64,000 nucleotides of DNA from Chrysomallon squamiferum (GCA_012295275.1 CM022665.1:15875476-15939475), one strand, 5' to 3'; positions 1-11,260 are shown, counted from the first letter of the stretch. Numbers and translations: made by a program. Notes: generated from the letters alone by a model not told the origin.

Positions 1-560
1 GTTGAATAAAACACAATTGAAGATTTTCTCTGAACGCCATATGAAGAAAATACCAAATTTAATGTTTGACATCCAACTGCCGATGATACAAAATTAATCA
101 ATTGTTTTAAACGATTAGAAGGGTCAGAGGTTAGACTTCCAATAGCCGATAATAAAAATAAAAAAATCAGTTATTTGACATCCAATAGTTACTGATGGAA
201 AACTGACACTCCGTTCTGTTGACGTATGAAATATCAAATCTATGGCATACAATACCTGATGACAGAAAATTAATCAATATTCTCCAGAGGTGTTAGAAAG
301 GGTAAATGTTTGATATCAGCAGTCGACTGTAGAAATGTAATAAATGTTAGCAATTAAACAAATATCTCATACTACAAGCTTGTGAATGAAAAGTAACAGG
401 CGTGATCTGTTGGTATATTTAAACAAAGTTTAACTTTCAGTATCTAATAGTGCTGGGATCCAAGTGTTTCCTTTATCGTTAATAATTTTACTTTACCTTT
501 AAGAACGTTAAACTTTGAATGCCTAATAGGAGAAGCTATTGGGCCAGGACCATCAACTAT
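1..560. repeat. Decayed tandem array, theme TTGACATCCAATAGCCGATG
   Basis: A short theme recurs with drift: ttgacatccaactgccgatg near 66, acttccaatagccgataa near 136, ttgacatccaatagttactg near 175, acaatacctgatgacag near 247, ttgatatcagcagtcgactg near 310, and weaker relatives (tatctaatagtgctg near 440, tgcctaatagg near 520). The 13-mer aaaattaatcaat follows two of the copies, near 91 and 266. The unit is not constant in length (about 60-100 bp), so this is an old, eroded array rather than a fresh satellite. Related wording recurs at 51.98-52.25 kb. No coding potential is seen. Confidence 0.45.
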
Positions 561-767
561 GACAGTTTAACATTATGAATTACGACCCATCCCTGTCTTA
601 ACCCGATAATCATTAAACGCTTGCTTTGTAACTCGTCGATGATACTACAACACTTGAACACGGTTTAATTCATACCGCTTATTAACCGACTACAAGAACG
701 TGTTTCGCTAGAGTAATAAAATAAGTGGTTTCAAAACAACTCTGGACGAGATTGAGAAAAATAGATA
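561..767. other. Low-copy DNA, nothing recognised
   Basis: About 200 bp of mixed composition with scattered CpGs and no simple repeat. No open frame, motif or RNA structure stands out. Confidence 0.5.
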
Positions 768-789
768 TGTGTGTGTGTACCTATATATA

Positions 790-821
<32 letters not shown>

Positions 822-865
822 GAAGAAGAAGAAGAAGAGGAAAAAAGAAAAAGAAAAAGAGAAGA
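768..865. repeat. Compound (TG)n-(TA)n-poly(A)-(GAA)n microsatellite
   Basis: (TG) runs into (TA) at 782-802, then an A-run, then (GAA)n grading into A/G-rich sequence. The A-run beside GAA may be an expanded retroposon tail, but no element body is recognisable upstream. Confidence 0.95.
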
Positions 866-1074
866 AATCCTACCACGACAGCTATGCATTGAACTGTAGT
901 GGCCCGCCCAACACACTACCCCATGAAGCACCTGAGTAAACAGACTAGAAGAAATGGAATGTCGGGACTATATCGCAGTGAAAAGCTTCACTACACGCTT
1001 TTCACAAAGAAGCTCAATCGAGTGTCAGTGTTCTTTTCTGGCATCACTCTGCTAATTACTGGGACAACCTCATT

Positions 1075-1260
1075 GAAATTCTGCACATACAGCGGAGCGA
1101 CCCGAGCCGCGCAACGGGGCCGAGCGCGCCATTCAGCGCTTTTTCACGCGGTTGTCGTGATTTTACTTAACTCGGAGGGAGCGGCTTGTCAAATGGTGTC
1201 AACAAACCCGACTCCCGGCCATGTAGCCATGCTTTCACAGGCAAGAAGCCAAGCAGGAAA
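1075..1260. promoter_or_regulatory. CpG-dense island, possible promoter
   Basis: Between 1092 and 1158 there are about 13 CpG dinucleotides, the densest cluster seen anywhere in the window, in GC-rich sequence with cgagccgcgc and gagcgcgcc. The surrounding DNA is AT-rich and CpG-poor. A + strand open frame beginning with GTG at 899 crosses it and runs into the following (CA)n tract; its predicted protein has no recognisable domain, so I do not call it a gene. An unmethylated CpG cluster is typical of a promoter or first exon. Direction cannot be decided from the sequence. Confidence 0.3.
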
Positions 1261-1289
1261 AGCAACAGCGCAGACCCACTCTCTCTCCT

Positions 1290-1334
1290 CACACACACGC
1301 ACGCACGCACGCACGCACGCACACACACACATAC
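1290..1334. repeat. (CACG)n/(CA)n microsatellite
   Basis: A CA tract whose centre is (CACG) repeated about seven times. It is alternating purine-pyrimidine with many CpGs, a sequence type that favours left-handed DNA. Confidence 0.97.
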
Positions 1335-1799
1335 AACCCCATACTCAGCGTGAATAATTCTACCGTTATGACGCCGAACTGGCGCAACAGTTTAAAACTG
1401 AATTAATAAGCTTTTTGGTGGTCTTCATTTGTTGAAAGGGTGGATGGATGAAGTTTGAAGGGAATGATGGCTAGATAGGCACTGAAGGGTGTGGTGGATA
1501 GTTAAGGATTGGAGGGTGGGATGAATAGGCAGGGACTGAAAACTAAGTGTTTATGACTCCTTTGGAAGCATTCATATGCTTTTTCATTTTTTCTATCTTT
1601 ATATTTTCTTCCTTCCTTTCCTTCTTATTTTAATTATCTGTTGTCATAAAAATAAACTACTATTACAACCATTACTACTACTGCATTTAAAACATCAACT
1701 ATTACAACTGCTGCTGCTACTGCTGTTGTTGGTTTTTTTTTAATTTTTTTATTATGAAACTCCTTTCAAACAAATAAGAAAATGTGTAAGAAAAACATA
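1335..1799. other. Non-coding, GGAT/GGAA-rich then AT-rich
   Basis: Purine-rich sequence with irregular ggatg/gaagg words (1435-1530) passes into T/C-rich and then TAC/TGC trinucleotide-rich DNA (1660-1735). No gene seen. Confidence 0.7.
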
Positions 1800-1982
1800 A
1801 TTAAATGAATACATGAGTAAATAAATAAATAAATAAATAAATAAACCTACAAGTAAATACATACATACATATATTCATAAATAAATAAATGTAATAAATA
1901 AATAAAAAACAAATAAATAAACAAACAAGCAAACAAATAAACAAATAAATGAATAAATGAATGAATGAATAAATAAATAAAA
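1800..1982. repeat. (AAAT)n tetranucleotide block
   Basis: Runs of aaat/aata with interruptions by aaac, gaat and cata words, about 180 bp. Confidence 0.95.
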
Positions 1983-2189
1983 CATGGAAATATGGAATTT
2001 TAAAATACTGCAGATGAAATGACAGTCTTGTTATTCACATTGATTGGCAGTATAACAAGCAATTCTGCTGAATATGCATGTACTGAAATATCTCGAAGTA
2101 TCAGTATAACCTTTTTTGTTTTTGAATAAATCTATGGTCAAAATAAAATGAAATAATTTTTCTTGTTTGCTACTAAAGAATAAAAAATT

Positions 2190-2767
2190 AAATTGCTACT
2201 TTACAACTATTATTATTATTGTTGTTGTTGTTGTTTTTATTGGTCTATTATTATTATTGTTATTAATACATTATTATATTTTATTATTGTTGTTGTTATT
2301 ATTATTACTGCTTTTGTTATTACAAATATTATATTTTATTTATTTTTTTATTTTGGAGAGGTGTTTGCTGCACTGATTAATAAACAGAAAAATAAAACAT
2401 AAAAAAGAAGAAATGAAATAAAATATAAAACAATTTATTAAATTTCTACTGATAGTATGAGGAGGATGAAAAGTAATAGTGGCAGTTGTAGTAGTAGTAG
2501 TATTAGTCGTAGGAAGAGGAGGAACACTAATAATAGCAATAGTGTCTGTAATAATAGTAGTAAAAGACTAGTAGCACCACTTGTAGTGATGTTGGTAGTA
2601 ACAGTTGTAGTAGTAGTAGTAGTAATAATAAATATTTAAATGAATAAAGTAAAAAAGTTTAAATGAATTTATTTATCATAATAAAAAGGAAAACTCATGA
2701 ATATTTTTGGAAATAATAATAATAATAATAATGGTGATGATGATGATGATGATGATAATAAAAATAA

Positions 2768-2804
<37 letters not shown>

Positions 2805-3060
2805 TGTAGCAGCAGAAGCAGTGGTATTAATGGTAATAAGATAATAATGATAATGATAACAATGAACATGATGATGATAATATTAACAAAAAGAACAACA
2901 ACAGTAATACAAATAATAGTAAAATTCATAAGGCTACTTACCCAGTTCACCAAATACAATTCCAACAAAAATAAAATAAAATAAAATAATAAAATAACAC
3001 ATAAGAAAGAAATAATGATTAAACTAATAATAATAATAACAATAAATAAAAAAGAGCCAA
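2190..3060. repeat. Trinucleotide cloud: TTA/TTG, TAG, AAT, GAT
   Basis: Three dense sub-blocks: TTA/TTG at 2200-2335, TAG at 2456-2640, and AAT-GAT-TAG at 2717-2840, joined by degenerate period-3 sequence. The period-3 structure keeps several frames open on both strands (poly-Leu, poly-Ser, Asn/Asp), so the apparent open frames here are artefacts. No gene. Confidence 0.9.
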
Positions 3061-4690
3061 TATCCCCCCACAGCAATATAAATAAAATAACTCCAAAGAT
3101 TTACAATTTATACATATGCAAATAAGAAATTAAATTTAAAGGGTGTTATTATTATTATTTTTTTATGTACCAGAGAAACATCTGCAACAAAAAGTTGATA
3201 GTCTGGTGAAACACTCAACAATCATTCATAAAAATGGAAATGCCGTCAACAAACTGGACTGAGATTAAATTAAGAGTAACACGTTTTGGATACATTAATT
3301 ATGACTTCACAACAATATGAAAGAAGAAGACTGTTGCAAAATTATTATTATTGTTATAAAGATATTTTTTTCTTATTCTTTTGTTTATTTGTATGCAGAT
3401 GAAATTGATATGGCATGGAAAAAAAAGTGACTGAATGAATAAAACAAATAATAAAACTAAGAAAAACAAAGAAAAACAAATCAAGAAGAAAAACATATTA
3501 ATTTTGTTAAATCATTGAAAAAGATATAAAAGTAAATAAAAAAGAAAACGAGAACAGAAAAAGAAAAACAACACATGAAAACAAAGGAAAAATATTTATA
3601 AAATATAAAAATAAAATAAACTGAAAATAAATAAAATAAAGCAAAACTGATAAAAAAAAAAAATAATAAAAAAATTAAAATTAAAAAATAGCCTCCGCAT
3701 GCTCCCAATTGAATTATAAAAAACCCAAACCAACAAAAATATTAAAATTGTAGTGAAAGCAATATACATATATATGCACGCACAAACTGTTTATCGGAAG
3801 CTTCGAGTTATTTTGACTGGAAATATGTATAGATATATCATTATTTAATGTTTCAGTTTTATATAGTAGTAGAAGTAATAATAATATGAAGGAGGAGAAG
3901 AATATCAACAAAATATATTTAAAATTTCATTTAGTAATAAGAAAGATATGAAAAAGGCAATAGAAAACAGTTCTTTGTAAACAACAACAACAAAATAAAT
4001 AAATAAATTAAAAAATTTAATAAAAAATATAAAAATATAAAAAATTAAATAAGTAAAAAAAAAAAAAAATTACAAACAGAAAGAAAAAATGAAAATGAAG
4101 AAAGAAGAGCCAGAGAAAAAAATGTATTTAATTAATAAGGTTACACAATTGTGGATATAATAATAATAATAAATAATGATTTTGATGATGATAATAATAT
4201 GTTGGTACTAGTAGAAAACAACAATAACATGAATTTAAATATTAATTCATAAACTGACTATAATTACTATAAACATTTGTTCAAAACAAATTTTGTCTTT
4301 TACAAATTCTTCTTAGATTTATTATTTGTTTATTTGTTTGTTTGTTTATGTGTCTGTGTGTGTGTGTGTGTGTGTTTATTTACTTATTCATAAGTTGATT
4401 TATTTATTTGCTTCCAGCTGCATGATAACAATAATCAACAATAAAAAATAAAAGTAGTACATTAAAAACAAAAATAGTTTCATCCAGTGAGAAGTAAAGT
4501 AATATATTGTATATAAAGTAAAATATTTTATGTAAAATGAAGTAAAACTTGTCCTGCACTATGATACAATACAATACTATAATACAAAACTATTAATTAT
4601 TTATTTATTATTATTTTATTTTCTTAAAGATTAAAAATTGATTAATACTGAAAAACTGACATCATCATACTTATTTCAAGTAATATAAAG
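3061..4690. other. A/T-rich non-coding DNA
   Basis: Very A-rich sequence with short AAT, AAAT and poly(A) tracts and a (TG)n run at 4355-4375. Long frames on the minus strand are translations of A-rich DNA (Phe/Leu/Tyr). Nothing else supported. Confidence 0.8.
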
Positions 4691-4714
4691 AGATAACTAT
4701 GTATTACTTAATAA

Positions 4715-5020
4715 CTGTAGTAGACTAGTAGCAGTAGTAGTTACTGTGATATTAGTAGTAGTAGTAATAGCATCAGTAGTAGCTGATAAATAAATAAATA
4801 AATAAAAGCAGTGATTTAATTCTTAATGCAATATTTGTAAGAACAACAAAAGGAAACAAACACACACACATAAAAAAAATAATAATAATAAAAAAAAGTA
4901 AAAATATAAACAAATAAATAAACAAAAGCTATCATAATATTATTATAACAAATATTGCACATCAAATAATAAATAAAATAAAAAATAATAATAATAAAAA
5001 AAATCTCCACAGATACATAC
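4715..5020. repeat. (TAG)n, (AAAT)n and A/T-rich microsatellites
   Basis: TAG-rich sequence 4715-4785, (AAAT) 4786-4805, then short CA and AAT/A-rich tracts. Confidence 0.9.
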
Positions 5021-5097
5021 ATACACTAAATACCGTGAAATATCAGTCGAATTTTAATGAGAAAGAAATGATCCATTCAAATTAAAACAGTTTTAAC

Positions 5098-5152
5098 TGA
5101 AACGAGATACGAACCGACTGCCTGCCATCCCGCACTACAACCGCGTTACAAA
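5098..5152 (-). repeat. Decayed tRNA-like retroposon (SINE) head
   Basis: On the minus strand, TGTAACGCGGTTG (complement of 5138-5150) resembles a tRNA box A, and GGTTCGTATCT (complement of 5105-5115) resembles box B. The spacing of about 22 nt is shorter than in a real tRNA and the T-arm does not pair, so this is not a functional tRNA gene. The same series of words (TAACGC, GCGGG, GCAGGC, GTTCGT) recurs at 33.93 kb, supporting a dispersed family. tRNA-derived SINEs are known in cephalopods; family membership here is inferred. Confidence 0.4.
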
Positions 5153-5560
5153 GACTCGGTGATGACAACAGGAATTAGCTTTGCAGACAAGCTTTTATTT
5201 AATTTGTTATTGTTGGCAGCGGACCAGTCGAATATCAAACAGTCATTCCCCCTTAAGAGGATAAAAAAAAAAAATTCTTATATTAATATGGCGATTAAGG
5301 CGGCGATAAACATGGCTACCACCCTTGAAATGTATGCGATTGTAAATCGTATATCATGGTATCATGTGTAATATTAACTTGTGTGGTCCGGGTGACGTTC
5401 AGGTAATTCCGATTTTCATCCTCGTTTTGAGTAAAGAAAGAAAGAACAGAAAAAAAAAAAAAAAAAAAAAGAAGAAGAAGTAAAAATAAACCACACTGTC
5501 ACATTCGACTGTTACCCAGTTCTGCTGAGACGGAACTTGACAGAATGTATTATAAAGCGT
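5153..5560. other. Low-copy DNA with poly(A)-GAA tract
   Basis: Mixed sequence with a short + strand open frame (5159-5371) lacking any recognisable domain. A run of about 20 A ends in (GAA)3 at 5450-5480. The word ggtgacgttca near 5391 is the complement of tgaacgtcacc near 17033, possibly a shared retroposon scrap. Confidence 0.4.
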
Positions 5561-6300
5561 AACTCAAGCCCAGTGACTGGTAGAAGACGAAGTCAAATTA
5601 GATATTAACAATTCAGCTTTTCGGAAATTTGAAACTCATATTTTTTTCTCCCCTTTTGGATCTTTTTTAAATTGAGCTTCCCGCGTTAGAATTATAATTG
5701 TGTAGTTTTATTGTTCAGGTTAGACACACAACTTGTGCAAATCTTTTGCTCCGCAGTCAAAGTGATGAACGTTAAGCTTGAGGCAACAAATTATTTTTTT
5801 TCTATAATTTTTATTTTTATTTTTACAAAACCCGGCAAATTGTTACTGTTGTGCCTTTAACACGAAGTTGTGGATAGTGTTTCAACCACCCAATATCCCA
5901 ATCAACTCAACTGGTACTCTGGTAAATTCAGGATTAGTCTAACTCATTGAGGTTTTAATTGATAGGAAACGGGCGAACTGTACGGAGTTCATTTTTTTTC
6001 TCTTTTTTTTCTTTCGGGGGCCACGATAGAATTTCAGAAAGCCGCGGGATCCTGAATGGCCGTGAAAATTGGTAATCACTTCTAATCATCGTGGCGGCGT
6101 AACCTTTTCATAATTCACTACTTGCCTCCGGCGATTCATGTGATATGTGGTTGGATTTCAGTTTAATTTGACACAGGCGTGTTGGCGGCTGCTGTTCATT
6201 TAGAACCTGCGAAGAATCTGCCGGGGTTCTCATTCGACACAAGCTGTTCACGTTATTGGCACCGATTACAAATTAATTAATATCAAAAACCAATAATTTC
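5561..6300. other. Low-copy island, repeat-poor
   Basis: About 740 bp nearly free of simple repeats with GC clearly above the surroundings, for example around ccgcgggatcc (6042), cgtggcggcg (6089) and the ggcgtgttggcggc segment (6176). No long open frame or domain was recognised. Its composition is typical of conserved non-coding or promoter-proximal DNA, but only alignment could show that. Confidence 0.35.
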
Positions 6301-6370
6301 TCATAAATGTGCTTTATGGGATCGCGTACCATATGTCCATTTCCAGCAAGATGGTTTTGTCTGTCTTTTG

Positions 6371-6419
6371 TGTGTGTGTGTGTGTTTGTGTGCGAGTATG
6401 TATATATGTTTGTGAGCTC

Positions 6420-6485
<66 letters not shown>
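6371..6485. repeat. (GT)n then (TA)32 microsatellite
   Basis: A GT run leads into an uninterrupted TA tract from 6422 to 6485. Such a pure TA tract can extrude as a cruciform and is probably length-polymorphic. Confidence 0.98.
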
Positions 6486-6488
<3 letters not shown>

Positions 6489-7300
6489 GTAGTTCTTCGA
6501 TCAATCCCGTAACAATTAAAATGAACTATTTTATTTTAAATTATCTGTTTTCTTTTCTTTCTTTCTTTTTTTTTCTTGAAAAAGGACCAGCATCACCATA
6601 ATCACTAAAATCGTGACTAATGATAATTATTTTTAAAAATTCTAAAATTCTAAAGTTTAAAACAAAAAATAAATAACGTAAACAAGCCATAAAATTATAA
6701 TAATACTAATAATATTAATAACAACAACAGTAATAATAATAATATTAATAATAATAATAATAATAATATCTTCGTTCCAAAGTTTAACTATATTATTCTA
6801 TTTGTTTGTGATGTTCGTTTTTTTAAATAAATAAATAATAAAATTAATAAAAATTAAATATTAAAAAAAGAAAAGAAAAAAGAGTAATAACAACAAAAGC
6901 AAATCGACTAATTAATATAATGTCAACGAAAAGAGATTTGTTTTACTTAGAAAAAAAACATTGTAATAAAACATTGTAATTAACAATCAACAAATAGATG
7001 GCTTTCTTTTTAATGCATAAATATTTACATGCTTATATGAAATTTAAAATTTCAAGCACCCCTTCATTGATCCAAAAACAAATGTTTATTTTGCTTGAAA
7101 GCATCATCAAAACATACAGATTTATTTTTCTTTCACTATGTGTTCAAATTTAAACAGCTAGTGATTGTGACATATGTCATTATATGTTACGTTTTTCTAT
7201 TACCAGTAAGGTATCTTTTTCATAGGTTTATTTATTTGTTTGTTTATTTGTTTATTTATTTATTTAAACATGTCAAAACATAATATATAATTTCAAAATG
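6486..7300. other. A/T-rich non-coding DNA
   Basis: Holds AAT/AAC tracts (6695-6770), AAAT words (6825-6860) and TTTA/TTTG words (7225-7265). No gene supported. Confidence 0.8.
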
Positions 7301-7309
7301 GTGCTAAAC

Positions 7310-7580
7310 ATGCTGACGTTGATGTTATGTCCTCGTAGCAATTGTAAGTTTTGTTTTGATACGTTTATTAACGATACAGTTGTCGTTGACGTTGTTAATG
7401 CCGTTGTGGTGTATATATCAATGATGCTTGCATTGCTGAAGATTTTAGTGCTGTTGTGCATATGCTAAAGTTACGAGAGCCAATGTTGATGTTGATGTCG
7501 TTGTAGCTGATAATGCTGATGGCATTCTGGTATATATTAATACTGCAGCTATACTCCATAATCTTATATAGCTGACGTTA
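7310..7580. repeat. Decayed GTT/GAT-rich tandem sequence
   Basis: GATGTTGATGTT-like words recur, and two longer blocks resemble each other: ggtgtatatatcaatgatgc near 7411 and ggtatatattaatactgc near 7530, both preceded by an aatgc...g stretch. The implied spacing is about 120 bp. This is either an old tandem duplication or an eroded trinucleotide repeat. Confidence 0.3.
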
Positions 7581-8085
7581 TTAGGGTTGTCGTAGTTATC
7601 AACCTATTCTGATTTAATATACTGGTAGGTTTTTAAATAGTTTAGAACCAGAATTTATACTATGGCGACCCAGTAAATTATTACAAAAGTTCAGGCTCGG
7701 ATCCAGATTTTTTAAAGCAGGGGATTGGAGGTAAACAACTTAGTTCATCTAAAGTTAATTTCTTTGAAAGATTAAAAGTAAATTTGATAGACTCTGTTAA
7801 CATTGAAAGTCGATTTTAAGACGCAGAGGTGACGCCGACATATCCCTAAAAACCGCACCTAAAATGTATGCGACAACCATTATCTAAGTGGTTCACTATC
7901 AACCGACTGAATAGACGCAGGGAAAACCATAAATTAACATATAAAAATGTACAATAAAAATTTATCTCTGAATAATATAAATAACATGGGTTGAGAGTAC
8001 AAGGCTTCTACCTAGCTCCAAAAATACTCGACATTTTGTCAGTGGTTGCAGTTCAGTAACCATTTCACTGTTACAGAGTAACTTT
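7581..8085. other. Low-copy DNA, nothing recognised
   Basis: Unremarkable AT-rich sequence without simple repeats or convincing open frames. Confidence 0.5.
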
Positions 8086-8975
8086 GTTATAATAATTTTA
8101 TTATATTATAAGAATTTTATTGTATTATAATAATGTAGCGATTTCTATTACAATATAATAATGATTTTTGTTATTATAATAAAAGTATTTTATTATCATA
8201 TTTTAGTGAATTTTATTATAATATTATAATGTAGTTATTTTATTATAACATTATACTAGTAGTGATTTTTATTATAATATTATACTTGTAGCGACTTTCA
8301 TTATAATATAATGATTTTTGTTATAAAATTACACTAGTGATTTTTATTATAATATTATACTTGTAGTGATTTTGTAGTGAAGTTTATTATAAACGATTTC
8401 TAGTGATTTTTTTATATTGTTATACTTATAGTTATTTTTCTTATAATATACTTGTAGTGACTTTTATTATAATATTAGTGATTTTGTAGTGAAGTTTATT
8501 ATAAACGATTTCTAGTGATTTTTTTATATTGTTATACTTTTAGTTATTTTTCTTATAATATACTTGTAGTGACTTTTATTATAATATTACACTTATAGTG
8601 ATTTGTGTTACAAAATTAAACTTGTAGTGATTTTTATTATAATATTATACTTGTACTGATTTTATTATATTATTATACTGTAGTTATTTTTATTATAATA
8701 TTATACTAGTAGTGATTTTTATTATAATATTATACTTATAGTGATTTATATTTCAAAATTATACTTGCAGTGTTTTTTATTATAATATTATACTTATAGT
8801 GATTTATATTACAAAATTATACTTGTAGTTATTTTTATTATGATATTATACTTCTAGTGATCTTTATAATGATAATATACTCTCGTGATTTTATTATAAT
8901 ATTATATCTGAAATGATTTTGCATTATAATATTTTGCTTCTAGCGATATTTACTATAATATTATACTTGTTTATT
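8086..8975. repeat. AT-rich minisatellite, ~30-bp unit
   Basis: About 890 bp built from variants of attataatattatacttg followed by tagtgatttttattataa. Units vary by substitutions and small gaps, and some are shortened. A higher-order duplication of 112 bp sits inside (8365-8476 and 8477-8588). The repeat is almost free of G and C apart from tagtga and acttg. There are no protein-sized frames. Confidence 0.9.
8365..8588. repeat. Tandem 112-bp duplication within minisatellite
   Basis: Two adjacent 112-bp copies (8365-8476, 8477-8588) begin agtgattttgtagtgaag and differ by eye at a single position (cttata versus ctttta). This is much more similar than neighbouring units, so the duplication is recent relative to the array. 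Confidence 0.9.
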
Positions 8976-9016
8976 TATCATCATCATCTATTTATTTGTT
9001 TGGTCATTTATTTATT

Positions 9017-9028
9017 TATTATTATTAC

Positions 9029-9080
<52 letters not shown>
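9017..9080. repeat. (TTA)n microsatellite
   Basis: About 20 TTA units following TTTA words. Confidence 0.98.
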
Positions 9081-9081
<1 letters not shown>

Positions 9082-9660
9082 CACAATATAAATAAAACAG
9101 TCACCTTACTGAAAGTTAATTTAAAAAGAAGAAAAACAGAATTTAATTTTAAAACTATTCTTTTAAATTTTAGCGTAGTTCCTATAATAAATTAAAAGGC
9201 AACGAACAACACACGCCATATAAAATTAATCTTTTGACGTGCAAAGGTTAAAAAACCAAAAAAAAAAAAAAAAAAAAAATTAAAATAAAAAGCGTATTGA
9301 ACTTTGACCTTTTCGTTGGGAAAAAATCGTAATAATTATTTAGCAAAGTGCGCTAACTTAGAAGCAGAAACATTTAATTTTAATTATCAAAACTATCAAA
9401 GACTGGTTCTGGCTAAAAATTAATTCTCTAAATCACCATGGCAGCGGTTTACAAAACATTACGTCACCAGTTGCTGATCATTAAGTAAAAATAAAGGACA
9501 TAACACATATAATACAGAGACATTTTTTTTTTTTTTTTTTTTTTAAATGGAAGACAAATCTATGCCTGCTTTCCATTGTTTCATTGAACAAGAATACTTG
9601 TAATGTTTCAAACGCAACGCAGTATGAAAAGCTAATGTAATTTAATGTAAAATGGACAAG
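9081..9660. other. Low-copy DNA with poly(A) 9258-9279 and poly(T) 9523-9544
   Basis: Two homopolymers flank about 240 bp of mixed sequence, an arrangement that could mark retroposon insertions in opposite orientation. No element body is recognised. Confidence 0.5.
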
Positions 9661-9673
9661 ATACTAATATAAA

Positions 9674-9740
9674 TGTGTGTGTGTGTGTGTGCGTGCGTCG
9701 GTGTGCGTATATGTGTATACGTATGTATATATGTTTGTTT
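9674..9740. repeat. (GT)n with GC and TA interruptions
   Basis: GT run 9674-9692 followed by cg- and ta-interrupted alternating sequence. Confidence 0.9.
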
Positions 9741-9967
9741 ATACTGTAATAAGTAATGAAATATTTTTATTTATTGTTTTTAATACTGACACATAATACT
9801 GTTAAATAATATAAAAAGTGTATATTTTGACTGTTATTAGTTAACCTCTGTGGTTATCAAGTTAAATGTCTTATATTTATACTACTTAATTCACAAGTAA
9901 CACAGATTGAATGTCTGGAAAGAAAATAAACATTAAATAAGAAAGAAATGGGAATTTTATTTTTAAG

Positions 9968-10064
9968 TTTTTCTCTACTCGGGAAGTGTGTGTGTGTGTA
10001 TATATGTGTATATATATATATATATCTTGAGAAGAGAAAATATATATACGCACACACACACATA
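9968..10064. repeat. Nested imperfect inverted repeat with (TG)/(TA)/(CA)
   Basis: A TTTTTCTCTACTCGGG-like segment plus (TG)n(TA)n is mirrored by TCTTGAGAAGAGAAAA and then TATATATACG(CA)n. Both the dinucleotide arms and the tctct/agaga arms can pair, giving a cruciform-capable block of about 95 bp. Confidence 0.5.
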
Positions 10065-11204
10065 AATAAGGAAAGAAAGAAAAAAGAGAAATAAAAAACA
10101 TAAAAAAGTAACTTTAGACAGGAAAAAATATATGCTAAAATAAAAATAAAAGTAAACAAATAAAAATATGTTAAGAAAATAAATATAATAATAAAAAAGA
10201 ATAATAAAATGTAATAAAATAAAATGAAAATTAAGAAGAGAAATAATAAACACAAAGGAAAAACTGTAAAGAAATAAAAGAAGAAACAATGCATCAACAG
10301 AACAAAATGAAACAATAATAAAACAATAATTTTCAGAAGATGAAAGAAAAAAATTAACTTTTTTAATCATGAAAGAGACAGCAAACTGTACAAACTACGT
10401 TCCACATTTTTTAATTTTTATTTTTTTTTTAACAATATAAATAAAAGGAAAATCCGCACAAAAAACTTTCGAAAAATAATGTATAATGTTAGAATAATTA
10501 TAAAAATAAAAAAGTTATCTATCATATTTTGACAGAATCTGTATTATAAAGAAACAAAAACAAACAACAAAAACAACAAACAAGCATTTTTACAGTTCTT
10601 CCATAAATGAAGAAAAAACTCAACAAAACAAAACTACAAAAAACAAAACCCGGACATTGTGTTATAGAAAAACCGAAATGAAAATTCAGACAAGTGAAAG
10701 AGATACAGCAGATAATATGTTTTTTAATATTTGAATTAATTTATTCCAACCATACTGACAATTTTGGTGAATTACAAATTAGTTAAAACGAACAGAAAAA
10801 GAAAAAAAAAAAAAAAAAAAAAAAAAGAAAGAAAGGAAGAAAAACTAATTAAAAAAAAAAGAAAAAAAAGAGTAAAAAATGTATAGTTATGTAATTTGCA
10901 GCTATACTGAAAATTACTGCTTTAGTAATATAAATAAACATATATACACTATAGATTTGAGTGGCACGAAATTATTGGAAATATATATATATATAAATAT
11001 TCATGCATGCTACATTTCTGTTATATGACCAAATTTGCCGATTTTGCGTTTGGTATGTAAGTCTGATTGATTTATGATTTTAGCCATCTGTCTAATGAAA
11101 AAAGGAATTAATAGAAGCTGCAGGAGTAAAAACAGTTTAAAAATAAAATAAAATAAAATAAGTCAGTTGCATAGATAGTTAGTGTCAAAGAGAATGACAG
11201 AAAA
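10065..11204. other. A-rich non-coding DNA
   Basis: Long A-rich stretch with AAAT, AAC and poly(A) tracts (pure A-run at about 10803-10826). Minus-strand frames across it are translations of A-rich DNA. No gene supported. Confidence 0.8.
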
Positions 11205-11260
11205 GTGACACGGTTTTGGGGGGTTTTCGTTTTCTTTTGTTGGTGTCTATGTATGTTTGC

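Noticed and set aside
899-1357. 152-codon + open frame
   Set aside because: Starts at GTG, ends in (CA)n translation (Thr/His/Arg repeats) and has no recognisable domain. The CpG cluster inside is reported instead.
5098-5152. Functional tRNA gene
   Set aside because: Box A and B are too close, no acceptor stem pairs and the T-arm is mismatched.
7575-7590. Telomere-like ttaggg words
   Set aside because: Single occurrences without tandem repetition.
9438-9488. Short + frame beginning MAAVYKTLRHQ in caccATGG context
   Set aside because: Only 16 codons. The donor-like GTAAAA is weak, and no promoter-like sequence lies upstream.
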